Assembly (NCBI GenBank): GCA_016294035.1
Contig: JAEDCT010000044.1
Coordinates: 1-9,016 of the forward strand
Length of the DNA: 9,016 nt
Source of the DNA: Treponema sp.
Lineage (GTDB): Bacteria > Spirochaetota > Spirochaetia > Treponematales > Treponemataceae
Direction: 5' to 3'
This document shows, one piece after another, positions 1 through 6,834 of this stretch (its first letter is position 1; each line of letters opens with the position of its first letter). Below the pieces are notes generated by a model. It was not told the origin of the DNA, searched no databases, and saw only the letters and a list, made by a program, of their open reading frames with translations. Both the position numbers and the translations under genes were made by a program.

Positions 1-54
1 AATTCTTAATTCTTAATTCTTAATTCATAATTCATAATTCTTAATTCTTAATTC
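1..54. repeat. Tandem heptamer array (AATTCTT / AATTCAT)
   Basis: Seven head-to-tail copies of a 7-bp unit fill positions 1-49, in the order AATTCTT x3, AATTCAT x2, AATTCTT x2, with a partial eighth unit after them. The array begins at the first base of the window, so its true length is unknown. It is non-coding and almost pure A/T. It could be a slippage-prone simple repeat in the intergenic space upstream of hydF. No function can be read from it. Confidence 0.9.
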
Positions 55-68
55 TGGTGAGAGCGTTT

Positions 69-129
69 GCGTTCCTGGAGGGGCCTGGTGCAGCGCACTG
101 AGGCGAAGAGCCGAACCCCGGAAGGACGT
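69..129 (+). other. GC-rich foldable patch, possible three-way junction
   Basis: A GC-rich stretch lies between the AT-rich array and hydF. An outer stem pairs 69-76 with 123-129 (T73 bulged), then a symmetric GGA/GGA internal loop (77-79 with 120-122), then GGGG 80-83 with CCCC 116-119. Inside sit two small hairpins: GTGC/GCAC (88-91 with 95-98) and GGC/GCC (102-104 with 110-112). It could be a structured RNA or a REP-like palindromic repeat. It is not protein coding: the reading frame through it only extends the hydF frame upstream of the true start. The fold was worked out by eye. Confidence 0.35.
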
Positions 130-158
130 TGCTGGAAATTCTCCAACCGGAGTCTTTT

Positions 159-167
159 TGGTATAAT
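159..167 (+). promoter_or_regulatory. Extended -10 promoter of hydF
   Basis: TGGTATAAT is a perfect extended -10 element (TG at 159-160, TATAAT at 162-167). The -35 position holds only a weak match (TTCTCC, 139-144), as is usual for extended -10 promoters. Transcription should start near 174, at or one base before the hydF ATG at 175, which predicts a leaderless mRNA. Confidence 0.7.
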
Positions 168-174
168 TTGTTCC

Positions 175-1374
175 ATGAATAATACTACTTCTTCACAGCG
201 TGTGCATGTTTCTTTTTTTGGATGTACCAATGCGGGCAAGTCTAGTCTGGTGAATGCTTTTATTGGACAGGAACTTTCCATTGTTTCTAAGGCCAAAGGT
301 TGTACTACGGATCCGGTTTCCAAGTCCATGGAGCTTTTGCCTCTGGGGCCCTGCGTGATTACGGATACGGCCGGGCTTAATGATAATGGTGACCTGGGCC
401 AGCTTCGGGTTTGCAAGACCAGACAAATTCTTGACAGAACTGATATTGGCGTTCTGACTGTTGATTCGACTTGCGGTGTGAGGAACGAAGACATTCTTGT
501 TTGCCGTGATTTTATGATGCGACAGATTCCCTTTGTGGTTGCCCTGAATAAATGGGATCTGAATCATGACAGGAATCTTTTTGAGCTGGCCTGTGAAAAA
601 TTTCCGGGTGCGTCGGCTGTTGTTTGCGTCAGTTCCAGGTCAGGTCTCGGCATTGGGGAGCTTAAGGAAAAAATCGGTGAGCTTGGGAAAGCAGATGATT
701 CCAGGGGGCTTTTTGATGGCGTTGTTGAACCGGGCAGCTGTGTTGTTCTTGTGATTCCAGTTGATGAGGCAGCCCCGAAACAGAGAATCATTCTTCCGCA
801 GCAAATGGCTGTCAGGAGTCTTCTTGACCTTAACTGCACTGTGGTCTGCTGTCAGCCTGCAGGTCTTCAGAGGGTTCTGGATTCAATGAAATCTGGGCCG
901 GATCTTGTTGTTACGGACAGTCAGGCTTTCGGGGAAGTAAGCAGAATTCTTGGTGAAGAAATTCCACTCACATCTTTTTCTATATTAATGGCAAGGTTCA
1001 AGGGGTTTCTTGATGTGGCGGTCAATGCTGTCGGCATGATAGAAAAACTTGAGGACGGAGATAAGGTTCTGGTCAGCGAGGGATGCAGCCATCACAGGCA
1101 GTGCGGTGATATTGGAACCGTGAAAATTCCGCGGGCACTGAAGAAACTTACCGGAAAAAATGTTTTGATTGAAACTTCAAGCGGGTCTGACTTTCCGGAT
1201 GATCTTTCTGAATACAAGATGATTATTCACTGCGGCGGATGCATGATTACCGAGCGCGAGGTTCAAAGCAGGATGAAGCTTGCACAGTCGCAGCAGATTC
1301 CATTTACCAACTATGGGATTTTCCTGGCACATGCCAGCGGGATTCTGGAACGTTCCCTTTTGCCATTGAAGTGA
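175..1374 (+). CDS. hydF: [FeFe]-hydrogenase maturation GTPase HydF
   Basis: HydF is the cytoplasmic scaffold GTPase on which HydE and HydG assemble the 2Fe subcluster before transfer to apo-[FeFe]-hydrogenase. The 399-residue length fits the family. The N-terminal GTPase domain shows the P-loop (G16 to S23, GCTNAGKS), DTAG at 64-67 and NKWD at 125-128. The C-terminal domain carries the family 4Fe-4S motif CxHx(46)CxxC at C304, H306, C353 and C356. The ATG at 175 is preferred because it puts the P-loop at the normal distance; upstream in-frame starts add 36 unrelated residues from the GC-rich patch. There is no Shine-Dalgarno, and the -10 box sits 7 nt before the ATG. The gene is richer in G and T than everything downstream. 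hydE, hydG and the hydrogenase are not in the window. Presence of hydF implies hydrogen-producing or -consuming anaerobic metabolism. Confidence 0.95.
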   Translation: MNNTTSSQRVHVSFFGCTNAGKSSLVNAFIGQELSIVSKAKGCTTDPVSKSMELLPLGPCVITDTAGLNDNGDLGQLRVCKTRQILDRTDIGVLTVDSTCGVRNEDILVCRDFMMRQIPFVVALNKWDLNHDRNLFELACEKFPGASAVVCVSSRSGLGIGELKEKIGELGKADDSRGLFDGVVEPGSCVVLVIPVDEAAPKQRIILPQQMAVRSLLDLNCTVVCCQPAGLQRVLDSMKSGPDLVVTDSQAFGEVSRILGEEIPLTSFSILMARFKGFLDVAVNAVGMIEKLEDGDKVLVSEGCSHHRQCGDIGTVKIPRALKKLTGKNVLIETSSGSDFPDDLSEYKMIIHCGGCMITEREVQSRMKLAQSQQIPFTNYGIFLAHASGILERSLLPLK

Positions 1375-1416
1375 AGGACAAATGAATGGAAGTGCAGCTG
1401 ATATGGATGACATCAA

Positions 1417-1445
1417 TTGAAAAAAATATATCTATAATCTAAACT
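1417..1445 (+). promoter_or_regulatory. Promoter of ettA, very short or no leader
   Basis: Two overlapping -10 candidates exist. TTGAAA (1417-1422) with a 17-bp spacer leads to TAAACT (1440-1445), which would start transcription at about 1452, the A of the ATG. A perfect TATAAT at 1433-1438 lacks a good -35 and would give a leader of about 7 nt. Either way no Shine-Dalgarno precedes the ATG at 1452. The segment TAATCTAAACT (1435-1445) recurs exactly upstream of the HAD gene (3382-3392). Confidence 0.6.
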
Positions 1446-1451
1446 GTTTGT

Positions 1452-3212
1452 ATGGCAAAGACAGTTGACGACAAGAAAATCATTTACACAATGGATCGTG
1501 TTTCGCGAGCATACGGAACAAAAGTAGTTTTAAAAGATGTAAGCATTTCATATTACTACGGAGCTAAAATCGGTGTCATTGGTGAAAACGGTGCCGGTAA
1601 GTCTTCCCTCTTTAAAATTTTTGCTGGAAAAGATACTGACTTTACTGGTGAGACCCATCTTCTTCCAGGATACACGATGGGATATCTGGAACAGGAACCG
1701 GAACTGGAACCTGGAAAAACAGTCATGGAAATTGTCAGGGAAGGCGTAAAACCAATCACAGACCTTCTTGCAGAATTTGATAAGGTTAACGAGGCATTCG
1801 GTGACCCTGATGCAGACTTCGACAAGCTTTGTGCCCGCCAGGCAGAACTTCAGGAAAAGCTCGACGCAGCTGATGCATGGAACCTGGACACAAATCTTGA
1901 ACTTGCAATGGATGCCTTAAGATGCCCTCCTCCTGATCAGGTTGTGGACGTGCTTTCCGGAGGTGAACGCCGTCGTGTTGCATTATGCCGGCTTCTCCTT
2001 CAACAGCCAGACATTCTTCTTCTTGACGAACCTACAAACCACCTTGACGCAGAGACAGTTGCATGGCTTGAGCGACACCTTCGCGACTACAAGGGAACAA
2101 TCATTGCAATCACTCACGACCGCTACTTTCTGGACAATGTTGCAGGCTGGATTCTTGAAATGGATCGCGGTGAGGGATACCCATTCAAGGGAAACTACAC
2201 AGAATGGCTTGAAGCAAAGGAAAAGAGACTTGCTCTTGAAGAAAAGCAAGCTTCTGTTCGTCACCGCGAAATGCAGGAAGAATTGGAATGGATTCATGCA
2301 GGTGCAAAGGGACGCCAGGCAAAGCACAAGGAACACATCACAAAGTACGAGCAGCTTCTTGCAGAAGAATCAAAGCGCGTTCAGCTTAAGGACAGCCAGA
2401 TTTCAATTCCTGCAGGCCCACGTCTTGGAAATGTTGTAATCACTGCAGAAAACCTTACAAAGTCATTCGGTGACAAGCTTCTATTTGAAAACCTCAACTT
2501 CAGTGTTCCACCCGGAGCAGTTGTTGGTATCGTTGGACCAAACGGTGCAGGTAAAACCACATTGTTCAAGATGATTGCAACGGCAGCAGCAAAGTCAAAG
2601 AACGGTGATCCCATTGATGCAGAAGAAAATGCAGACGGCGGAAACCTTAAGATTGGTGAAACTGTAAAGCTTGTATATGTTGACCAGATGAGGAGCAAGC
2701 TTGATCCGAACAAGACAGTATACGAAATGCTTTCTGGCGGAAGCGATCTCATAAAGCTCGGTGCAATGGATGAAAAGGGTCGCCCTCTCAATGGCGGAAT
2801 CCGTGAAATCAATTCTCATGCTTACTGTTCATGGTTCAACTTCGGAAGTGCTGAACAGAACAAGAAAATAAGTGTGCTTTCCGGTGGTGAGAAAAACCGT
2901 CTCAATATGGGAATGATGTTCAAGGAAGCTGGAAATGTGCTTCTTCTTGACGAACCTACAAACGACCTGGACATTTCAACAACTCGTTCACTGGAAGAAG
3001 CAATCCAGAATTTTGCCGGATGCGTCATGGTTATCAGCCACGACCGCTACTTCCTGGACCGTATCTGCACTCACATTCTTGCATACGAAAACAATTCTGA
3101 AGTACGCTGGTTTGAAGGCAACTGGTCAGAATATGTTGAATGGAAGAAAAAGGAACTTGGAGAGGATTCAGAAATTCCTCACAAGACAATGTACAGAAAA
3201 CTTACAAGATAA
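1452..3212 (+). CDS. ettA: Energy-dependent translational throttle protein EttA (ABC-F)
   Basis: EttA-type ABC-F ATPases bind the ribosomal E site and gate early elongation according to cellular ATP/ADP. The 586-residue protein has two ABC domains and no membrane segments. Domain 1 has Walker A GENGAGKS (44-51), signature LSGGE (168-172) and Walker B LLLDEPTNHLD around D192/E193. The charged linker after domain 1 (about 245-330, rich in K, E and R) fits the P-site tRNA-interaction motif. Domain 2 has Walker A GPNGAGKT (362-369), LSGGE (476-480) and LLLDEPTNDLD around D500/E501. The opening IIYTMDRVSRAYG is typical of EttA rather than of antibiotic-resistance ABC-F proteins. It is slightly longer than the usual 555 residues or so. 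It has its own promoter and a strong downstream terminator, so it is probably monocistronic. Codon choice differs visibly from hydF and suits a well-expressed gene. Confidence 0.93.
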   Translation: MAKTVDDKKIIYTMDRVSRAYGTKVVLKDVSISYYYGAKIGVIGENGAGKSSLFKIFAGKDTDFTGETHLLPGYTMGYLEQEPELEPGKTVMEIVREGVKPITDLLAEFDKVNEAFGDPDADFDKLCARQAELQEKLDAADAWNLDTNLELAMDALRCPPPDQVVDVLSGGERRRVALCRLLLQQPDILLLDEPTNHLDAETVAWLERHLRDYKGTIIAITHDRYFLDNVAGWILEMDRGEGYPFKGNYTEWLEAKEKRLALEEKQASVRHREMQEELEWIHAGAKGRQAKHKEHITKYEQLLAEESKRVQLKDSQISIPAGPRLGNVVITAENLTKSFGDKLLFENLNFSVPPGAVVGIVGPNGAGKTTLFKMIATAAAKSKNGDPIDAEENADGGNLKIGETVKLVYVDQMRSKLDPNKTVYEMLSGGSDLIKLGAMDEKGRPLNGGIREINSHAYCSWFNFGSAEQNKKISVLSGGEKNRLNMGMMFKEAGNVLLLDEPTNDLDISTTRSLEEAIQNFAGCVMVISHDRYFLDRICTHILAYENNSEVRWFEGNWSEYVEWKKKELGEDSEIPHKTMYRKLTR

Positions 3213-3244
3213 CATTCAGCTGCACAGAACCTTTTACGAAAACG

Positions 3245-3285
3245 CCAGTATTCAAGAAAAAACTCTTGCTTACTGGTATTTTTTT
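3245..3285 (+). terminator. Intrinsic terminator of ettA
   Basis: CCAGTA (3245-3250) pairs with TACTGG (3271-3276), and CAAGA (3253-3257) pairs with TCTTG (3264-3268), separated by a 2x2 internal loop and closed by an A-rich loop. The stem is followed by TATTTTTTT (3277-3285). It lies 32 nt after the ettA stop. Confidence 0.88.
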
Positions 3286-3381
3286 GTACCTTGAAAAAAT
3301 CCGACAGTAGATCATGCAGGGAAAATATCGGGCAATTTTGCCATCTTCATGTCTGACCGGAAGTTTTTTGATAAACTGGAT

Positions 3382-3413
3382 TAATCTAAACTATTTCGTA
3401 AAAATTTTTGGGG
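3382..3413 (+). promoter_or_regulatory. Putative promoter core and ribosome-binding site of the HAD gene
   Basis: TAATCTAAACT (3382-3392) is identical to the motif in the -10 region of ettA, and TTT follows one base later in both. The -35 is unclear. GGGG (3410-3413), 9 nt before the ATG at 3423, is a plausible Shine-Dalgarno; GAGG at 3419-3422 is too close. The rest of the gap between the ettA terminator and this gene shows no other feature I can support. Confidence 0.4.
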
Positions 3414-3422
3414 AAACTGAGG

Positions 3423-4247
3423 ATGGAAAAATTAAATGTTAGGCTCATGGCATTTGACCTTGACGACACGCTTCTTGATTCAAACACAAACATTTCAGAT
3501 AAAACTGTGGCCACGCTGAAAAAATGCGCAGAAAAAGGAATCTACATTGTTCTTTGTTCTGGCCGTGCAAAAGCAGGAATGACAAAATTTCAGGAACGCA
3601 TTGGACTCACACAAAGCGAATATGGCAAGTACATGGCAACAATCAACGGATGCAGCCTATTCAATCTGCAGACTGGAAAAGAAATTTTCTCAAGGAGCGT
3701 GGAAACCCATGTTCTGCTTGAAGTAAATCACATGGCAGAAGAAATGGGATTGTATTCTGAAGTCTACAGCGCAAACACAATCTTCTATAAAAAAGAAACT
3801 GAATGGACACTAAAAGATGTTCAACTATGCAAAGTCACAGGACAAATAGTTCCTGAATATGAAAAATTTATTTCTGAAAATAAATTTCCAAAAATGCTTG
3901 TTCCTGGTGAACCAGAAAAGCTGAAAATACTTCAGGAAAAAGCAAAAGAAAAACTGGGAGACAGGGCAACCATATTCACGAGCAAACCTTTCTTCCTTGA
4001 AGTGCTTCCTCCTGACTGCGGAAAGGGAATTGCAGTTCTATGGCTTGCAAAACATCTTGGAATTCCTGAATCACAGACAATGGCATTTGGTGATGCAATG
4101 AATGATGAAAACATGATCAGACTCTGCGGATTCGGAGTTGCAATGAAAAATGGAAATGAAGAACTAAAGGCAATGGCTGACTTTATAACCTACAAAACAA
4201 ATGACGAAGACGGAGTTGCAGACTTCATCGAAAAGCACGTGCTATAA
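3423..4247 (+). CDS. Cof-type HAD-superfamily phosphatase
   Basis: This is a 274-residue cytoplasmic haloacid-dehalogenase hydrolase of the Cof (IIB cap) subfamily, whose members dephosphorylate sugar phosphates, flavin or nucleotide phosphates. All four catalytic motifs are visible. Motif I is FDLDDTLLDS, with nucleophile D12 and acid D14. Motif II is LCSGR, with S46. Motif III is K201 in DCGKGIAVLWLAKHLGI. Motif IV is FGDAMNDENM, with D224 and D228. The cap domain lies between motifs II and III. The ATG at 3423 is chosen over an in-frame TTG at 3408 because only five residues separate them, motif I is then at its usual place, and GGGG is correctly spaced. The substrate cannot be predicted from sequence alone. 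The gene overlaps the convergent methyltransferase gene by 6 bp. Confidence 0.9.
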   Translation: MEKLNVRLMAFDLDDTLLDSNTNISDKTVATLKKCAEKGIYIVLCSGRAKAGMTKFQERIGLTQSEYGKYMATINGCSLFNLQTGKEIFSRSVETHVLLEVNHMAEEMGLYSEVYSANTIFYKKETEWTLKDVQLCKVTGQIVPEYEKFISENKFPKMLVPGEPEKLKILQEKAKEKLGDRATIFTSKPFFLEVLPPDCGKGIAVLWLAKHLGIPESQTMAFGDAMNDENMIRLCGFGVAMKNGNEELKAMADFITYKTNDEDGVADFIEKHVL

Positions 4248-5399
4248 AATTTTTGCCAGGGTCTGACTTACTCCCAGACTTCTCAATAATTCTTCAGAAC
4301 CGTCTTTGGTTGTCTTGCCGTGACGGTTTTTTATTGCCCTCACAAGAAGATTCTTCGGAGTACCCTCCATATCTATAAATTCCATGAGCTGAACACTGTA
4401 ACCGTTTTTTTCAAGAAGTTTTGCACGAACCAGATCAGTAACAAGGGCACTGAATCTTTCCTGGACAATTCCATAATCTGTAAAAATTGAATAAGGATTT
4501 TCCGGGGAAAGCTTTTTCTTTGAAAGCTGAAGATTAATTTCTTTCTGGCAGCATGGTACTGAAAGAATGGCAAAAGCATTTTTTCTTACAGCATATTCCA
4601 GTGCATAATCAGTTGCAGTATCACAGGCATGAAGAGTAATTATCATGTCTGGATTTTTTTCCTCGGAATAGTCAGCAATATTCCCAATCTTGAAATTCAA
4701 TCCTGAGCATCCTAGCTTTTCGGATAGTTTCTGGCAATTTCTGATTACATCTTCCTTCAAATCAAGACCTGTAATTTCCACAGGAATCTTTTTTATTTCA
4801 TGAAGAAAATACCAGACGGCAAAAGTCAAATATGATTTACCGGAACCAAAATCAATAACCCGCATTGGATTATCAGCATCAACATTACCCTTAAGCCTGA
4901 TTACATCCTCAATTACATCTTCAACAAATTCAAGGAATCTGTTTATCTGCCTGAACTTATCATACATCCTGCTGACAATTTTTCCGTCTTTAGTCATGAC
5001 TCCAAGTTCGATCAAAAAAGGAACCTGAGTATTTTCCTTGATGATATAATTTTTTTCCCTGTTGATTTTTTTTGATGATTCAACGACCGGATTCTTGTTT
5101 TTCTTTCGAAGGATTTTTATTTCTCCACGACGATTTGCCAGATAGGTGATTTCTTCTGAATCAGTTTTTTCAACTACACTCTTAAAAAGTTTTCCTGCAT
5201 GGATTTCAATAAATTCCTCAACTTCTTTTTCTGTCATGGATTTCTGAAATGCCTGCTTTTCCGTAAACATTTCACATTGATACAAATTGTTTTTCTGTGA
5301 CACCGAAACATTTTTCCATATTCTAATCTTGATATAGTTTCGGCCTAAAGCATCCTGAGTATTTGTTGAAGGCTTGGAAAATGTGACTGATAGAATCAT
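4242..5399 (-). CDS. Class I SAM-dependent methyltransferase (Methyltransf_32 / METTL25-like)
   Basis: A 385-residue cytoplasmic protein with a Rossmann methyltransferase domain in its second half. SAM-binding motif I is VIDFGSGKSYL (D183 to S189) and the motif II acid is D213 in GLDLKED. A TLHACDTATD segment (255-264) and SVPCCQKE (280-287) are hallmarks of the Methyltransf_32 group that includes METTL25/RRNAD1 and GSTCD. KFRQINRFLEFVEDVI (148-163), ahead of motif I, is also typical. The N-terminal part (1-125) is basic and unassigned, possibly substrate binding. Substrate unknown; RNA or protein methylation is plausible. The start at 5399 fits a near-consensus promoter whose predicted start site is within about 2 nt of the ATG, and there is no Shine-Dalgarno. 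It is divergent from the PocR operon and convergent with the HAD gene. Confidence 0.82.
   Translation of the reverse strand: MILSVTFSKPSTNTQDALGRNYIKIRIWKNVSVSQKNNLYQCEMFTEKQAFQKSMTEKEVEEFIEIHAGKLFKSVVEKTDSEEITYLANRRGEIKILRKKNKNPVVESSKKINREKNYIIKENTQVPFLIELGVMTKDGKIVSRMYDKFRQINRFLEFVEDVIEDVIRLKGNVDADNPMRVIDFGSGKSYLTFAVWYFLHEIKKIPVEITGLDLKEDVIRNCQKLSEKLGCSGLNFKIGNIADYSEEKNPDMIITLHACDTATDYALEYAVRKNAFAILSVPCCQKEINLQLSKKKLSPENPYSIFTDYGIVQERFSALVTDLVRAKLLEKNGYSVQLMEFIDMEGTPKNLLVRAIKNRHGKTTKDGSEELLRSLGVSQTLAKIL
4298..4332 (+). terminator. Intrinsic terminator for the HAD transcript, inside the convergent gene
   Basis: AACCGTC (4298-4304) pairs perfectly with GACGGTT (4322-4328) across a 17-nt loop and runs into a T tract (4327-4332). 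It is oriented to stop rightward transcription from the HAD gene, 51 nt past its stop codon. It therefore lies within the 3' coding end of the methyltransferase gene on the other strand. The long loop makes it weaker than the ettA terminator. Confidence 0.6.
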
Positions 5400-5407
5400 G
5401 AAAAAAA

Positions 5408-5436
5408 ATTATATTTGATTTCCTTTTCTGTTTCAA
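5408..5436 (-). promoter_or_regulatory. Near-consensus sigma70 promoter of the methyltransferase gene
   Basis: Reading the minus strand, TTGAAA (5436-5431), exactly 17 bp, then TATAAT (5413-5408). Transcription should begin near 5401 and the ATG starts at 5399, so the mRNA should be leaderless or have a leader of one or two bases. There is no purine-rich ribosome-binding site. Confidence 0.82.
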
Positions 5437-5481
5437 TTCACGAATATTTTCTCTATTATCTCCAAAAAACGGAATATTAGT

Positions 5482-5510
5482 TTGCCATTTCTATCCATTA
5501 AGAATACAAT
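5482..5510 (+). promoter_or_regulatory. Sigma70-type promoter of the PocR-EAL operon
   Basis: TTGCCA (5482-5487), a 17-bp spacer, then TACAAT (5505-5510); each box matches consensus at 5 of 6 positions. The predicted start near 5517 gives a leader of about 48 nt. Within it TCCTT (5527-5531) can pair with AAGGA (5538-5542). The leader also holds GAGGG (5552-5556), 8 nt before the ATG at 5565, which is the likely ribosome-binding site. Its -35 box is about 46 bp from the -35 of the divergent methyltransferase promoter. Confidence 0.65.
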
Positions 5511-5564
5511 TCTATTTTGTGGACAGTCCTTATTTGAAAGGATGGCTTTTTGAGGGTTAAAGGC

Positions 5565-6821
5565 ATGGCTGTAAAAATTACTGAATTAATAAATATTGAA
5601 TTCATACAGGAATTGCAAAATGAACTTTCTGAAATTTCAGGAATGGCAATTCTTACAACTGATCCAAAAGGCATTCCTATCACAAAAGGAAGCAACTTCA
5701 CAGACTTCTGTGCCAAATACACAAGAAAATCCCTGCTAGGAAAAAAGAAGTGCCATGCATGTGATGTTAACGGTGCACGTGAAGCCCTGAAAAAAGGAAA
5801 GCCATGCATTTATTTTTGTCATGCCGGATTGATTGATTTTTCTGCACCAATCATGCTTGGAAACGAAATGATTGCCTGCTTTGTTGGCGGACAAATTTTC
5901 AACGGAAACTTCAATCCTTCTGAAATCTCAAAAAAAGCAAAACTCTTTGGGATTCCGGAAAACGAATATCTTGTAGCAGCAAAAAAAATTCCTACAGCAA
6001 CAAAAGAAGAAATCCTTAAAAAATCAAAAATAATCTTCAACTTTGCAAAACTAATTTCACAGATCGCAAGCCTGTCGTTCAACCTTAAAAACAACATCGA
6101 GAAAAACGAATCCTACAACATGTTCCTTACCTCAATTATTTCTGATATCAACTCGAAAACAGTTTCTGCACTACAGAGAAAAATGACCCAGGAGAAAAAA
6201 CTTCTTCAGGAAAAAGACATGGAAAGCATCAAGAAAACAATCAAAAAAATTGTTGATGATGACAATTCCCTGCTTGTAAATTTCACCGACATTATTCAGC
6301 TTGTTAATTTTTCTGGTTCCATGGAACAACTCACAGAAAGCGAATACAATGTTTTCACTCTGGTAAAAAGAATTGAAGCTGACTGTGCAAAAGATAATTT
6401 CGATGATATTTCACTTAAGATAACGGTTTCTCCAGATGTACCGGATTTTCTTCTGGGATGTGATAACTTCATTGAAGACCTGGCACACAGACTCATTGTT
6501 TCAATTGCCGAGCACATAAAAAAAGGTACTGTTTCCGTTGAAGTTCTCTGCAAGAACAAATCTTACGCCAAGAATATTTGCATCAGAATATCTGGTGGCA
6601 GTCGTGAATTACTTGAAGAGCTCAACGCTAAGTTAAAGAAATTCCTGACCACATTCTCTACAAATGGAATTGACCTTTCTGAAAATGACAAGGTTTGCTT
6701 TACCTTGCTCAACATTCTGATAAAAAAACTTTCCGGACATGTTTCCATCGAGGAAAAAAATTCCAAGACTTTATTTAATATTGAGATTCCACAAGTAGAA
6801 GTTAAACTGGAAGAACTATAA
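5565..6821 (+). CDS. PocR-domain sensor with a degenerate histidine-kinase module
   Basis: A 418-residue cytoplasmic protein without membrane segments. Residues about 6-170 are a PocR ligand-binding domain (named after the propanediol-utilisation regulator), with C49, C63-x2-C66, the FCHAGLIDFSAPI block (84-96) and GGQIF. A charged, probably coiled-coil stretch follows (about 195-245). The rest resembles the second DHp helix and the ATPase domain of a histidine kinase: LLVNFTDIIQLVNF, then VSPDVPDFLLGCDNFIEDL, and finally LLNILIKKLSGHVSIEEKNS. No phosphoacceptor histidine is seen; the N-box asparagine is replaced (LIVSIAEHIKKG) and the G1 DxGxG is ISGGSRE. I infer a non-catalytic pseudokinase that transmits a ligand signal. 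An in-frame TTG at 5550 is an alternative start. It is the first gene of an operon with the EAL gene, 13 nt apart. Confidence 0.82.
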   Translation: MAVKITELINIEFIQELQNELSEISGMAILTTDPKGIPITKGSNFTDFCAKYTRKSLLGKKKCHACDVNGAREALKKGKPCIYFCHAGLIDFSAPIMLGNEMIACFVGGQIFNGNFNPSEISKKAKLFGIPENEYLVAAKKIPTATKEEILKKSKIIFNFAKLISQIASLSFNLKNNIEKNESYNMFLTSIISDINSKTVSALQRKMTQEKKLLQEKDMESIKKTIKKIVDDDNSLLVNFTDIIQLVNFSGSMEQLTESEYNVFTLVKRIEADCAKDNFDDISLKITVSPDVPDFLLGCDNFIEDLAHRLIVSIAEHIKKGTVSVEVLCKNKSYAKNICIRISGGSRELLEELNAKLKKFLTTFSTNGIDLSENDKVCFTLLNILIKKLSGHVSIEEKNSKTLFNIEIPQVEVKLEEL

Positions 6822-6825
6822 GGAG
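6820..6825 (+). promoter_or_regulatory. Ribosome-binding site of the EAL gene
   Basis: AAGGAG overlaps the stop codon of the PocR gene (TAA at 6819-6821) and lies 9 nt before the ATG at 6835. It selects 6835 over the ATG at 6828, which is only 2 nt away and opens a five-codon frame. The overlap with the upstream stop suggests translational coupling. Confidence 0.8.
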
Positions 6826-6834
6826 CTATGACAT

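Noticed and set aside
67..174. N-terminal extension of hydF by 36 residues
   Set aside because: It would translate the GC-rich structured patch and the hydF promoter. The ATG at 175 gives family-typical length and P-loop position.
1386..1442. 18-codon frame after hydF with AAGGA 7 nt upstream
   Set aside because: It has a good ribosome-binding site, but it overlaps the ettA promoter and has no recognisable sequence; a chance frame is more likely.
1942..2439. 165-codon plus-strand frame inside ettA
   Set aside because: It is an out-of-frame shadow of ettA, whose frame carries all the ABC motifs.
5527..5542. Riboswitch in the PocR leader
   Set aside because: Only a 5-bp hairpin is visible in a leader of about 48 nt, too small for any known aptamer, including c-di-GMP riboswitches.
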